Below, one piece after another: positions 19,214-27,943 of a DNA stretch of 64,000 nt (its first letter is position 1; each line of letters starts with the position of its first letter). The DNA lies in the NCBI RefSeq assembly GCF_003363015.1, contig NZ_QRAP01000005.1, positions 62,001 through 126,000 on the forward strand. The letters are read 5' to 3'. Origin of the DNA: Enterobacillus tribolii. GTDB lineage: Bacteria > Pseudomonadota > Gammaproteobacteria > Enterobacterales > Enterobacteriaceae. The notes below the pieces were generated by a model. It had not been told where the DNA came from and did not search any database. It saw only the letters and a program-made list of their open reading frames with translations. A program made the position numbers and the translations under genes.

Positions 19214-19647
19214 ATCTCCTCCCTGGGCTCAGGGCAATAGTCAATCCGGCTATGCGCCAATGGCTGCATGATTTCCGCCCGGTTCGTTTTCGGCAACACG
19301 AAGTAGCGGAACAGGGTAACCTGCGGACCGAACGCAAACGGCGCGCCGTGCGCCCGCATCAAAACCCGTCCGCTATGGCCGGAAAGCCTGACGCAAACCT
19401 GCGCCGGCAGCGTTCCGGCCCGGCATTGCCAGGCGGCGGCAGGCGCCCACGCCATTCCCGCCCCCTGTTCAAGAGCTGACTGCACATATTGCCGGGCTAT
19501 CATCCCATGCCTTTCATAAATACTGCTGCGCCGCAAAGCATCATCGCGCGGGATCTGCGCGCCCAGCATCATGAGCGCCAGCGTCAGAATCACCAGCACG
19601 CCCGGCAGGACGGCGCTCCCCCGTTGATCGTGCAAAGCACGGCTCAT
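19204..19647 (-). CDS. ygdB: YgdB family protein (DUF2509), pilin-cluster membrane protein
   Basis: A 147-residue protein starting MSRALHDQRGSAVLPGVLVILTLALMML, with a single N-terminal hydrophobic helix after a short polar leader. The GSAVLPGV segment resembles the PilX-like minor pilin start but lacks the canonical glutamate at +5. It matches the DUF2509 family found in this pilin cluster. It overlaps ppdB by 4 bp upstream and ppdC by 10 bp downstream, so it is translated in one coupled operon. Exact function unknown. Confidence 0.82.
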   Translation of the reverse strand: MSRALHDQRGSAVLPGVLVILTLALMMLGAQIPRDDALRRSSIYERHGMIARQYVQSALEQGAGMAWAPAAAWQCRAGTLPAQVCVRLSGHSGRVLMRAHGAPFAFGPQVTLFRYFVLPKTNRAEIMQPLAHSRIDYCPEPREEMCR

Positions 19648-20243
19648 TGCAGATTCTCCGCCAGTACAAGCCTGACCAACGCCGCCGTCTGGTTGCTTCC
19701 GTTCAGCCTGAGCCCGAGCCGCAGCACATAAAACCCGGCGCGCCCTTCCACACGGAATGACGTCACCGTAACAGAGCGTTCATCGGTGATTTTCTCCCAC
19801 TGCGTCCCGCCGCACGCCGTTACCGCACGCTGTGTTTCCAGCGCGCCGGCGCGTAACCGGTAGCCGAAGGACTCACCGCTCCCTCCCGCCGTATCCAGCC
19901 GCCCGTCGGCATTAAGATCATAATAAATGATGACGCAGGAAGCCCCCGCTTCCCCGGGAAAAGCGTCTACCCGCGGCAACGGCATATCACAGCCGGAAGC
20001 ACAGAAACCGGCGCGGCGCAGATCCTTTTCTATCCGCCCCAACGCCCGCGCGCCCTCTTCTTCGAGCCGCACACGCTGCTCATGCGCAATATGTCCTGCA
20101 CGCAGCGTCACCAGCAGGCGCGAAGCGGCCAGCATTACAACGCTGCCAAGCAACATCGCCACCAGCATTTCTGCCAGCAACGCGCCCTGCTGTCGCCGGC
20201 TCAGCAGACGGCGATGCTGAGTAAACGCCGCGCCTGAGCGCAT
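19644..20243 (-). CDS. ppdB: Prepilin peptidase-dependent protein PpdB-like
   Basis: A 199-residue minor pilin-like protein. I place the start at ATG 20241-20243, behind a strong ribosome site (GGGGAGG, about 8 bp spacing); an in-frame TTG 27 bp upstream gives a longer but less likely product. The N-terminus has a basic leader and the pilin-type helix GALLAEMLVAMLLGSVVML, with the glutamate at +5 after the expected cleavage glycine. The start overlaps the ppdA end by 43 bp. Matches PpdB in place, size and type. Confidence 0.85.
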   Translation of the reverse strand: MRSGAAFTQHRRLLSRRQQGALLAEMLVAMLLGSVVMLAASRLLVTLRAGHIAHEQRVRLEEEGARALGRIEKDLRRAGFCASGCDMPLPRVDAFPGEAGASCVIIYYDLNADGRLDTAGGSGESFGYRLRAGALETQRAVTACGGTQWEKITDERSVTVTSFRVEGRAGFYVLRLGLRLNGSNQTAALVRLVLAENLQ

Positions 20244-20686
20244 AAGCGTAGCCTCCCCTGTCCGGACCAAACCACCCTGACGCTTCCCGCGCCGTTGCTC
20301 AGCTGAACGTGCCCGGCCTGCGCCGTATTACGCACGCCGAAAAAACCGGCATCGTTGCTGAACTGATGCGACAACGCTGTGCCGTCGTATGGCGGCAAAA
20401 AGCGGGAAAGACCCGGCTCACAGCGCGGTTCAGCCTCATCTTGCACTCCGAGGCATCCCGCTTTGCCGTCCTTCGCCCATAGCTTCAGAGAACGGTTCTC
20501 CAGATTGGCGCGCTGCTGCTGACGGGCAAGAAAATCCAGCAGCTGCCGTCCGCTTTGCTCAAGCCGCAGCGCCTGACGGTAGTCACGCCAGCCGCTCAGC
20601 CCGCGCACCGCCATCATGGCCAGCAGCAGAATGACCAGCAGCGTTTCTGTAAGGGTAAAACCCCGGTGATGTAAACCGGCAGCCAT
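20201..20686 (-). CDS. ppdA: Prepilin peptidase-dependent protein PpdA-like
   Basis: A 161-residue pilin-like protein, first of the ppdA-ppdB-ygdB-ppdC set. The leader MAAGLHHRG is followed by FTLTETLLVILLLAMMA, the classical type IV prepilin/GspH-like cleavage site with Phe+1 and Glu+5. The start has GGAG upstream. The globular part carries three cysteines (one near residue 73, CEPG, and one near the C-terminus) that could form a disulphide. Follows thyA after a 183-bp gap. Confidence 0.87.
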   Translation of the reverse strand: MAAGLHHRGFTLTETLLVILLLAMMAVRGLSGWRDYRQALRLEQSGRQLLDFLARQQQRANLENRSLKLWAKDGKAGCLGVQDEAEPRCEPGLSRFLPPYDGTALSHQFSNDAGFFGVRNTAQAGHVQLSNGAGSVRVVWSGQGRLRLCAQARRLLSIAVC

Positions 20687-20839
20687 TGTCGTTCTCCGCG
20701 CCCGTTATTCAGATGCGGCAAGCCTACTCAGGAATAAAACGGAGCAAAAGCGCCCGTAACGGATTGTCCGGCGTCTTACGCAAAGAAGAGGGGGAATTAC
20801 ATCACGCAACGGAAAAATTGCGCGGAGGTTCGCAAGAAC

Positions 20840-20862
20840 GGCGCGCGGAGAACCCGCGCGCC
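20840..20862 (-). terminator. GC-rich hairpin after thyA
   Basis: A perfect 9-bp stem (20840-20848 with 20854-20862, loop of five) lies 7 bp past the thyA stop. The following minus-strand bases (GTTCTTGCG) are only weakly T-rich, so it may be a leaky terminator or an mRNA-stabilising hairpin. Confidence 0.5.
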
Positions 20863-20869
20863 GCAACGG

Positions 20870-21664
20870 TTATATCGCGACCGGAGCCTTAATGCCCGGA
20901 TGCGGATCGTAACCTTCAATCTCAAAGTCTTCGAAACGATAATCGAAAATGGAGTCCGGCTTGCGTTTGATCACCAGCTTCGGCAACGCACGCGGCTCGC
21001 GGCTCAGCTGAAGCTGCGTCTGCTCCATGTGATTGTTGTACAGATGCGTGTCGCCGCCGGTCCAGACGAAATCGCCCGGCGCCAGATCCAGCTGCTGCGC
21101 CATCATGTGTACCAGCAGCGCATAGCTGGCGATATTGAACGGCAGCCCCAGGAAAACATCGCAGGAGCGCTGATAAAGCTGGCAGGAGAGCTTGCCGTCC
21201 GCCACGTAAAACTGGAAGAACGCATGGCAGGGCGCCAGCGCCATTTTGTCCAGCTCGCCGACGTTCCAGGCAGATACGATGATACGGCGGGAATCCGGGT
21301 CCTGACGCAGTTGGCGCATCACTTCGCTGATCTGGTCGATCTGACGCCCGTCCGCCGCGCCCCAGGCACGCCACTGTTTGCCGTAAACCGGGCCAAGATC
21401 GCCGTTCTCATCCGCCCACTCATCCCAGATGGTCACGTTGTTTTCGTGCAGGTAGCCCACGTTGGTTTCCCCTTTCAGGAACCACAGCAGCTCATGGATG
21501 ATGGAACGCAGGTGACAACGCTTGGTCGTCACCAGCGGAAAGCCGTCCTGCAGGTTGAAACGCATCTGATGTCCAAAAATAGATACCGTCCCGGTACCGG
21601 TACGGTCGGCCTTCTGCGTACCCTCAGCCAGGACCTTCCTCATTAAATCCAGATACTGTTTCAT
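20870..21664 (-). CDS. thyA: Thymidylate synthase
   Basis: ThyA methylates dUMP to dTMP using 5,10-methylene-tetrahydrofolate, the only de novo source of thymidylate in enterics. The 264-residue product is the same length as E. coli ThyA. The active-site cysteine is in [12 protein letters not shown] (about 146), the dUMP phosphate arginines in [13 protein letters not shown], and the folate region in [17 protein letters not shown]. It starts 6 bp after the lgt stop, so lgt and thyA are cotranscribed and coupled as in other enterics. Confidence 0.98.
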   Translation of the reverse strand: MKQYLDLMRKVLAEGTQKADRTGTGTVSIFGHQMRFNLQDGFPLVTTKRCHLRSIIHELLWFLKGETNVGYLHENNVTIWDEWADENGDLGPVYGKQWRAWGAADGRQIDQISEVMRQLRQDPDSRRIIVSAWNVGELDKMALAPCHAFFQFYVADGKLSCQLYQRSCDVFLGLPFNIASYALLVHMMAQQLDLAPGDFVWTGGDTHLYNNHMEQTQLQLSREPRALPKLVIKRKPDSIFDYRFEDFEIEGYDPHPGIKAPVAI

Positions 21665-21670
21665 GTCACC

Positions 21671-22534
21671 TCACGAAATTTGTTGTGCCGGACGGCGGTA
21701 GGCCCAGACCATCATGATGATACCGATAACGATCATCGGCACCGACAGGATCTGCCCCATGCTGATGCCTTCAAACAGGCCGAGCTGCGCGTCCGGCTGG
21801 CGGAAAAATTCAACGATAATACGGAACGCGCCATAGCCGATCAGGAACAGGCCGGAAACGCTGCCCATCGGCCGCGGCTTGCGAATAAACAGATTCAGGA
21901 TGATGAACAGCACCACGCCTTCCAGCAGCATTTCATACAGTTGGGAAGGGTGACGCGGCAGCACGCCGTACTGGTTCAGCAGTTCCTGCCATTGCGGGTT
22001 GCCGGCCGCCAGTACGACGTCTTCGCTGCGCGAGCTGGGGAACAGCATCGCCCAGGGCGTGTCGGTGGTGACGCGGCCCCAAAGCTCGCCGTTAATGAAG
22101 TTACCCAGACGCCCGGCGCCCAGGCCGAACGGAATTAACGGCGCGATGAAATCGGATACCTGGAAGAAGGTGCGCTTGGTGCGGCGGGCAAACCAGATCA
22201 TGACCAGAATCACCCCGATCAGGCCGCCGTGGAACGACATACCGCCGTCCCAGACTTTGAACAGATAAAGGGGATTTTCGAGGAAGAGCGGCAGATTATA
22301 AAACAGGACGTAACCGATGCGTCCGCCGAGGAAAACGCCCAGGAAACCGGCATACAGCATGTTTTCCACTTCGTCTTTGGTCCAGCCGCTGCCGGGCTTT
22401 TTCGCCCTGCGCACGGCAAGCCACATGGCGAAAACAAATCCCACCAGATACATCAGGCCATACCAGTGCAACGACACCGGGCCGACGGAGAAGATGACCG
22501 GATCAAAACTCGGAAAATGCAGGTAGTTACTCAT
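21671..22534 (-). CDS. lgt: Phosphatidylglycerol-prolipoprotein diacylglyceryl transferase
   Basis: Lgt attaches diacylglycerol to the lipobox cysteine of prolipoproteins at the inner membrane, the first step of lipoprotein maturation, and so serves MltA and the EPS export lipoprotein in this window. The 287-residue protein (E. coli 291) has about seven membrane helices, the essential HGGLIGV histidine and the Lgt signature [16 protein letters not shown] with conserved R, N and E. In E. coli ptsP lies upstream; here ygbE and cysC do. Confidence 0.98.
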   Translation of the reverse strand: MSNYLHFPSFDPVIFSVGPVSLHWYGLMYLVGFVFAMWLAVRRAKKPGSGWTKDEVENMLYAGFLGVFLGGRIGYVLFYNLPLFLENPLYLFKVWDGGMSFHGGLIGVILVMIWFARRTKRTFFQVSDFIAPLIPFGLGAGRLGNFINGELWGRVTTDTPWAMLFPSSRSEDVVLAAGNPQWQELLNQYGVLPRHPSQLYEMLLEGVVLFIILNLFIRKPRPMGSVSGLFLIGYGAFRIIVEFFRQPDAQLGLFEGISMGQILSVPMIVIGIIMMVWAYRRPAQQIS

Positions 22535-22724
22535 CTGTCACCACAGAAATGTTCATTATTTTCCCGCCGGGGGGCGGGGGCGGCAAGTTGCGCATCATAG
22601 CATAAGAAAATAGGATGCCCGACAGCAATGCCGTTAAAGTTATGTAAGAAACTGAAAGCCGCCGCCGCGCAGAATACGCCTGCCGGGCCGGACAGTCAGG
22701 CGCCGGGTATGGGGAAGCAACAGG

Positions 22725-23057
22725 TTACCAGCCGGTCAGCATCAGGAAAACCTGCCAGAACAGCAGCACGACCAGCGAACCGGTCAGCATCACGCTGAGC
22801 CACAGGCGGCCGGACACCAGGCGGTGAATCGCAATGCCGATAAGCACGGAAACCGGCATCAGCGCCAGAAAAAACGGCCAGGTATAGAGCAGGAAGAAGG
22901 GCGTATTCAGCCCGTAAACGAAGAAAGGAATGACGAACGCCAGCCAGTAAAAGCAAAAACCGAGTACGCCGCCGGTGAACGCATAGGAACTCTCTTCGCG
23001 CTCTGGCTGCCGGGTTTTGTCTGAAGGTATGTTGGCGGCGTTCAACAACATAATCAA
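22725..23057 (-). CDS. ygbE: YgbE-like inner membrane protein (DUF3561)
   Basis: A 110-residue membrane protein with three hydrophobic helices (about 33-50, 53-75 and 85-108) after a polar N-terminus. YTWPFFLALMPVSVLIGIAIH closely matches the conserved core of E. coli YgbE, which also lies just downstream of cysDNC. The function is unknown. Two starts two codons apart (MIM) are possible. It is separated from cysC by the 121-bp palindrome at 23103-23223 and from lgt by 190 bp without visible genes. Confidence 0.85.
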   Translation of the reverse strand: MIMLLNAANIPSDKTRQPEREESSYAFTGGVLGFCFYWLAFVIPFFVYGLNTPFFLLYTWPFFLALMPVSVLIGIAIHRLVSGRLWLSVMLTGSLVVLLFWQVFLMLTGW

Positions 23058-23102
23058 TTCCTATACCAGCAAAACAAGACCGGAAACCTCCTCCGGCCAG
23101 GT

Positions 23103-23223
23103 TTGTACACGCCTCCTTTCAGCCTGCGCCGGCGCGGAATTTCCGCACTGATAAACCGCGTTGTAATCAGGGTTTATCAGCGCTGTTGCCGCAGGGTCAA
23201 ACGGAAGGATGACGTGTGTACAA
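23103..23223. repeat. 121-bp imperfect palindromic element between cysC and ygbE
   Basis: Outer arms TTGTACAC (23103-23110) and GTGTACAA (23216-23223) are perfect inverted repeats. Inside are TCCTT/AAGGA (23114-23118 with 23205-23209), CCTGCG/CGCAGG (23123-23128 with 23190-23195) and a central 10-bp perfect hairpin CTGATAAACC/GGTTTATCAG (23148-23157 with 23171-23180), plus an independent small palindrome GCGGAATTTCCGC (23134-23146). The element ends one base before the cysC stop codon. Size and nesting resemble ERIC-type intergenic repeats, but the sequence does not look like ERIC to me. As RNA it would fold into a long stem between the two genes. Confidence 0.7.
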
Positions 23224-23224
23224 G

Positions 23225-23857
23225 TCAGGATTTGATAATAACGTGCTGCCGCAAAACGTCTAACATTTGTCCGGTTAAATTTGTTACCAATTGTTCGCCG
23301 TCGAGGTGGATCTCCGGCCGCAGCGGCGCCTCATAAACCGCATCGATGCCGGTGAAATTCGTGATTTCCCCGGCGCGCGCCTTTTTGTACAAGCCTTTGG
23401 GATCGCGCCGTTCGCACACCGCCAGCGGCGTATCCACGAACACTTCAAAGAAGCGGCCGGCGGGCAGCATATCGCGCACTTTCTGACGTTCATGGCGGTG
23501 CGGTGAAATAAAGGCGGTGAGCACCACCAGCCCCGCATCCAGCATCAGGCCCGCCACTTCGCCCACCCGGCGGATGTTCTCCTGCCGGTCTGCGTCGCTG
23601 AACCCCAAATCGCTGCACAGCCCGTGGCGCACGTTGTCGCCGTCCAGCAAGTAGGTGCTCACACCCAGTTCGCGCAACGCCTGCTCACAGGCTCCCGCCA
23701 GCGTGGACTTACCGGAGCCGGACAGCCCGGTAAACCAGAGCACCGCGCCTTTGTGACCGTGCAGCGCCTCACGCGCGGCGCGGTCAACGGCGTGCGCGTG
23801 CCAGACAATATCGGAATGAACGGTTTCTTTTTGCAAAATTTTGTTATCGCTGCTCAC
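23225..23857 (-). CDS. cysC: Adenylyl-sulfate kinase
   Basis: CysC phosphorylates APS to PAPS with ATP, the second step of sulfate activation. The 210-residue product (E. coli 201) has Walker [16 protein letters not shown] at about 41-55, [15 protein letters not shown] for APS binding, and [14 protein letters not shown] near the lid. The start lies 5 bp after the cysN stop, consistent with one cysD-cysN-cysC operon. The stop abuts the palindromic element at 23103-23223. Confidence 0.97.
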   Translation of the reverse strand: MSSDNKILQKETVHSDIVWHAHAVDRAAREALHGHKGAVLWFTGLSGSGKSTLAGACEQALRELGVSTYLLDGDNVRHGLCSDLGFSDADRQENIRRVGEVAGLMLDAGLVVLTAFISPHRHERQKVRDMLPAGRFFEVFVDTPLAVCERRDPKGLYKKARAGEITNFTGIDAVYEAPLRPEIHLDGEQLVTNLTGQMLDVLRQHVIIKS

Positions 23858-23862
23858 GGGTT

Positions 23863-25305
23863 TTATTCGCCTTTAGCCAACAAATCGCGGGCTCCCCAGT
23901 GCGGGAAATGGCGACGAATCAACGCATTCAGTTCCAGCTCAAACGCGCCGTAAGAGGCAGTTTCCGCCGTCGGTTGCTCCAGACGCTGATTCACCAGCCC
24001 GGCGCCGACGGTTACGTTACTCAGCGGATCGATAAAAATGAATCCGCCGGTATCATGGTTTTGCTGATAGGTATCCAGCACCAGCGGTTCGTCGAAGGTG
24101 ATTTCCAGCAGGCCGATGCCGTTGAGCGGCAACGCCTCCGCGTCGCGCTGCGCCAGCGTATTGATGTCCACCTGGTGGCGCACGGCGTCCACCCTTGCCC
24201 GCGTTTTTTTGCCGCCGGCTTTGATGTCATAACGCTGCCCCGGCGCGATCGGTTGTTCGCCCATCCACACCACGTCCGCCAGGACGGACTGCACGGCAGG
24301 CAGCGACGCCTGTGCGCAAACCAGCAGGTCGCCGCGGCTGATGTCGATTTCATCCTCCAGCACCAGCGTGATGGCCTCGCCGGGCACCGCGCTGTCCAGA
24401 TCGCCGTCAAACGTGACGATGCGGGCGACTTTAGACGTCTGCCCGGAAGGCAGCACCTTCACCTCCTGCCCCACGTGGATCACGCCGGCGGAAAGCGTGC
24501 CGGAATAGCCGCGGAAGTCGAGGTTGGGGCGGTTAACATACTGCACCGGGAAACGCAGCGGCTGATGCGCGATGTCATCCACCACGTCTGCCGTTTCCAA
24601 AATCTCCAGCAGCGTCGGCCCGTGATACCACGGCATCGTCTCGCTCTGGCGCGCCACGTTGTCGCCGTCCAGCGCGGAAATCGGCACGAAGCGAATCTCC
24701 GGCGTGCCGGGCAACTGACCGGCGAAGTCGAGGTATTCCTGACGGATCTGCTCGAAGACGTCCTGGCTATAATCGCGCAAATCCATCTTGTTCACCGCCA
24801 CCACCAGATGGCGAATGCCGAGCAGCGTCGCAATAAAGCTGTGGCGGCGGGTTTGATCCAGCACGCCTTTACGCGCGTCGATCAACAAAATGGCAAGATC
24901 GCAGGTGGACGCGCCGGTCGCCATGTTGCGCGTGTATTGCTCATGCCCCGGCGTATCCGCGATGATAAATTTACGTTTTTCGGTAGAGAAATAACGGTAG
25001 GCCACATCGATGGTGATGCCCTGTTCCCGCTCCGCCTGCAGGCCATCGACCAGCAGGGCCAGATCGAGTTTCTCCCCCTGCGTGCCAAGACGTTTGCTGT
25101 CGCTGTACAGCGTGGAGAGCTGATCTTCATAGATCTGACGGGTATCGTGCAGCAGGCGCCCGATCAGGGTGCTTTTACCGTCATCGACGCTGCCGCAGGT
25201 CAGGAAGCGCAACAGGCTTTTGTGTTGCTGCTGTTGCAGATAAGCTTCCACCCCGCCTTGTTCGGCGATCTGGCGGGCGAGAGTGTCATTAATTGCCTGG
25301 CTCAT
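23863..25305 (-). CDS. cysN: Sulfate adenylyltransferase subunit 1 (GTPase)
   Basis: CysN is the GTPase that drives ATP sulfurylase: with CysD it makes adenylyl sulfate from ATP and sulfate, coupled to GTP hydrolysis. The 480-residue protein (E. coli 475) shows EF-Tu-like G motifs: G1 [15 protein letters not shown] (about 38-52), switch [21 protein letters not shown], then beta-barrel domains. Separated from cysD by 11 bp. Expected to be activated by CysB and N-acetylserine, like the whole operon. Confidence 0.97.
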   Translation of the reverse strand: MSQAINDTLARQIAEQGGVEAYLQQQQHKSLLRFLTCGSVDDGKSTLIGRLLHDTRQIYEDQLSTLYSDSKRLGTQGEKLDLALLVDGLQAEREQGITIDVAYRYFSTEKRKFIIADTPGHEQYTRNMATGASTCDLAILLIDARKGVLDQTRRHSFIATLLGIRHLVVAVNKMDLRDYSQDVFEQIRQEYLDFAGQLPGTPEIRFVPISALDGDNVARQSETMPWYHGPTLLEILETADVVDDIAHQPLRFPVQYVNRPNLDFRGYSGTLSAGVIHVGQEVKVLPSGQTSKVARIVTFDGDLDSAVPGEAITLVLEDEIDISRGDLLVCAQASLPAVQSVLADVVWMGEQPIAPGQRYDIKAGGKKTRARVDAVRHQVDINTLAQRDAEALPLNGIGLLEITFDEPLVLDTYQQNHDTGGFIFIDPLSNVTVGAGLVNQRLEQPTAETASYGAFELELNALIRRHFPHWGARDLLAKGE

Positions 25306-25316
25306 GGTGTCGCTCC

Positions 25317-26225
25317 TCAGAAATAGCCCTGACGTTTTTTAAGCTCCATCGAGCCAGCCTGATCGCGGTCAATCACCCTGCCCTGACGCTCGCTGGTGGT
25401 GGCGATCAGCATCTCTTCGATGATTTCCGGCAGCGTCGCGGCCTCCGATTCCACCGCGCCGGTCAGCGGCCAGCATCCCAGAGTGCGGAAGCGCACCATC
25501 CGTTGCTTAATCACTTCACCCGGTTGCAGATCGATCCGATCGTCATCAACCATAATCAGCATGCCGTCGCGCTCCAGCACCGGGCGCGGCTTCGCCAGAT
25601 AAAGCGGAATGATTTCGATATTTTCCAGATAGATGTATTGCCAGATATCCAGTTCGGTCCAGTTGGAGAGCGGGAACACGCGGATGCTTTCGCCTTTGTT
25701 AATCTGGCCGTTATAGTTATGCCACAGCTCGGGCCGCTGGTTTTTCGGGTCCCAGCGATGAAAGCGATCGCGGAAAGAGTAGATGCGCTCTTTGGCGCGT
25801 GACTTTTCCTCATCGCGCCGGGCGCCGCCGAACGCGGCGTCGAAGCCGTACTTATTCAGCGCCTGCTTCAGCCCTTCGGTTTTCATGATATCGGTGTGTT
25901 TGGCGCTGCCGTGTATGAAGGGGTTAATGCCCATCGCCACGCCTTCAGGATTGCGGTGCACCAACAGTTCACAACCGTAGTTTTTGGCGGTACGGTCGCG
26001 GAATTCATACATTTCACGGAATTTCCAGCCGGTATCGACGTGCAGTAAAGGAAACGGCAGCGTACCGGGATAAAACGCCTTACGCGCCAGATGCAGCATT
26101 ACCGAAGAATCTTTACCGATGGAATACAACATTACCGGATTGGAAAATTCCGCCGCCACCTCACGGATAATATGGATGCTTTCCGCCTCCAGTTGCCGCA
26201 GGTGTGTGAGTCTTTTGCTATCCAT
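25317..26225 (-). CDS. cysD: Sulfate adenylyltransferase subunit 2
   Basis: CysD is the catalytic subunit of ATP sulfurylase, adenylating sulfate to APS. The 302-residue protein has the PP-loop/PAPS-reductase fold: [20 protein letters not shown] is the SxGKDS nucleotide-binding loop (about 33-52), with [17 protein letters not shown] following. It is the first gene of cysDNC; its ATG faces a 322-bp intergenic region shared with the divergent iap gene. Confidence 0.97.
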   Translation of the reverse strand: MDSKRLTHLRQLEAESIHIIREVAAEFSNPVMLYSIGKDSSVMLHLARKAFYPGTLPFPLLHVDTGWKFREMYEFRDRTAKNYGCELLVHRNPEGVAMGINPFIHGSAKHTDIMKTEGLKQALNKYGFDAAFGGARRDEEKSRAKERIYSFRDRFHRWDPKNQRPELWHNYNGQINKGESIRVFPLSNWTELDIWQYIYLENIEIIPLYLAKPRPVLERDGMLIMVDDDRIDLQPGEVIKQRMVRFRTLGCWPLTGAVESEAATLPEIIEEMLIATTSERQGRVIDRDQAGSMELKKRQGYF

Positions 26226-26547
26226 TATCGGTCCTTACGTCTGCCCGGCTGTTACAAATTAGTAACGGGAACTATACGGCGCGCCGTTATGGCTTATGAA
26301 ATGACGAAATGGAATTTGAAATAACGGAACAGAATATGCCCGGATAACAACGCGGCAAAGGCGGACAAAAGGGAACCTGGCGCATCACTGGAGCCCGGAA
26401 ATACAAATATGCCGGATTCTTTGTCATACGAATCTCACGATAAGCGCATATTTCCCCCTCCCCCTAATTGTGTAATTCTCAACAAAGTTTCATACTTACC
26501 GACCAGGTTTTACCCCGACGTTTCCGCTAAAGGACTTTTTCGTACCC
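26226..26547. promoter_or_regulatory. Divergent cysD/iap intergenic region
   Basis: This 322-bp gap should hold the cysDNC promoter and the CysB activation site, by analogy with E. coli, and the iap promoter. CysB sites are too degenerate for me to place one reliably. No gene, CRISPR repeat or clear -35/-10 pair was found here. Confidence 0.4.
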
Positions 26548-27597
26548 ATGTTTTTTCGTCATTTATTGAAGTTGAGCTGCGCCATCGCCGGCCTGGGCCT
26601 TCTCACTTCCGCTTATGCCACGTCTTCAAGCCAGACCCATCGCCCCATCGGATTTATCGCTGAGCAGGAATTACGCCATATCTCAACGTATTATCCGGGC
26701 AGAATGGCCGGCAGCCCGGCAGAGCTGATGACGGCGGACTACATCAATCAGCGCTTTAAGCAAATGGGCTACCAAAGCGACCTGCGCGACTTCAAAACCC
26801 GTTACCTCTACACCACCGACGACGGGAAAAAAAACTGGCATAACGTTACGGGCACCTCCGTTATCGCCGTCAAACCCGGCAACACGCATCAGCAGATCCT
26901 GATCACCGCCCATCTCGACACTTACACGCCGATGAGCGACAGCGACGTTAACGAAAATCTGGGCGGCCTGACCCTGCAGGGCAGCGACGACAACGCCTCC
27001 GGCGTCGGCGTACTGCTGGAGCTGGCGGAGCGCCTGCGTAACGTCAAAACGAATGCGACCCTGCGTTTTCTGGTATTGAGCGGCGAAGAGATCGGCAACA
27101 AAGGCGCGGCGGACTACATCAGCAGGATGAGCAGCGAAGAAAAGCGCAACACGCAGCTTGTCATTAATATCGACGCCGTGATCACCGGCGATCGCCTCTA
27201 TTTCCACAGCGGGAAAAAAACCACTCACGAGGTCGCAGGTAAAACGCGCGACCGCGCCATTGCCCTCGCCAAGCGCTTCGGCATTCCCGCCTCCGTCAAC
27301 GAAGGCCATAACACCACTTATCCCAAAGGAACAGGCTGTTGCTCCGATCAGGTTCCGTTCGATAACGCCGACATTCCGGTGTTGTCCGTGGAGGCCAGCA
27401 ACTGGAACACCGGCCGCGGCGACGGCTATCAGCAAACCTCCGACACCGGCAAATTCCCCGGCGGCAGCAGTTGGCATAAGCCGCAGTACGACAACCTGAA
27501 ATATCTGGACGAGCACCTGCCGGGCCGGATTAAAGCCCGCACGCGCGACACGGTAAAAATCCTGTTGCCGCTGGTGGAAGAGCTGGCAGGAAAATAG
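26548..27597 (+). CDS. iap: Iap-like periplasmic aminopeptidase (M28 family)
   Basis: Iap removes N-terminal arginine from alkaline phosphatase subunits, producing its isozymes. The 349-residue protein has a Sec signal peptide (SCAIAGLGLLTSAYA, cleavage near residue 26) and an M28 zinc peptidase core: ITAHLDTYTP (first His/Asp), GSDDNASGVGVLLELAE (bridging Asp), LSGEEIGNKGAADYI (catalytic Glu and Glu ligand) and VINIDAV. The placement beside cysD is as in E. coli. Here no cas genes or CRISPR array follow; instead an exopolysaccharide cluster begins 346 bp downstream. The AGGA upstream of the ATG is spaced rather far (about 12 bp). Confidence 0.92.
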   Translation: MFFRHLLKLSCAIAGLGLLTSAYATSSSQTHRPIGFIAEQELRHISTYYPGRMAGSPAELMTADYINQRFKQMGYQSDLRDFKTRYLYTTDDGKKNWHNVTGTSVIAVKPGNTHQQILITAHLDTYTPMSDSDVNENLGGLTLQGSDDNASGVGVLLELAERLRNVKTNATLRFLVLSGEEIGNKGAADYISRMSSEEKRNTQLVINIDAVITGDRLYFHSGKKTTHEVAGKTRDRAIALAKRFGIPASVNEGHNTTYPKGTGCCSDQVPFDNADIPVLSVEASNWNTGRGDGYQQTSDTGKFPGGSSWHKPQYDNLKYLDEHLPGRIKARTRDTVKILLPLVEELAGK

Positions 27598-27943
27598 CCC
27601 TCCCCAAGCCGCCCTGGCGTCCTGACTGAACGGCGCCGGGGTGGCCCTGCCCCCATCTCTGCTTTAAATTCTGCGATGTAAAACAGCCGATTAGTGTTAT
27701 ATGCATCCCCTGCTATACTTACCCCCAGCATTAGAATTATCTTAGTACAATTATTTATTTCATGGGAATCATCATATAATTTTATTAATTTCGCATTGTT
27801 TTATCGCAGCAGTGTTATACAATGCGGATGCTATCGTTAATAGCGCTAAAAAAACCGGATTACCAGTAAGTCACGTCGATGGATCGATGATCCCCAATAG
27901 CATATCACGCGCAGAAAAGTCTGATTGCAGGATAATATAAAGC
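27598..27943 (+). promoter_or_regulatory. Regulatory region upstream of the exopolysaccharide operon
   Basis: A 346-bp AT-rich gap. The best promoter candidate is TTGTTT (27796-27801) and TACAAT (27818-27823), spaced by 16 bp, leaving a leader of about 115 nt before the first ATG at 27944. A small hairpin GCTAT-CGTTA-ATAGC lies at 27830-27844 in that leader. No JUMPstart or ops (RfaH) element was found. A possible RcsAB box lies upstream and is listed separately. Confidence 0.5.
27731..27744. promoter_or_regulatory. Possible RcsAB box
   Basis: TTAGAATTATCTTA matches about 10 of 14 positions of the RcsAB consensus (TAAGAATATTCCTA) as I recall it, and equally well on the other strand. It lies about 50 bp upstream of the candidate -35 of an exopolysaccharide operon, a usual place for Rcs control. 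In an AT-rich region such a match could be chance. Confidence 0.35.

Noticed and set aside
23103-23223. ERIC element between cysC and ygbE
   Set aside because: Size and nested palindrome are similar, but the arms do not match the ERIC consensus I remember, so it is reported as an unnamed repeat.
27598-27943. CRISPR array downstream of iap
   Set aside because: In E. coli a CRISPR array lies beside iap, so I looked for regularly spaced direct repeats. None are present; the region leads into the exopolysaccharide operon.
27598-27943. JUMPstart/ops element for RfaH control of the polysaccharide operon
   Set aside because: No GGCGGTAGC-like motif is visible in the leader or upstream.
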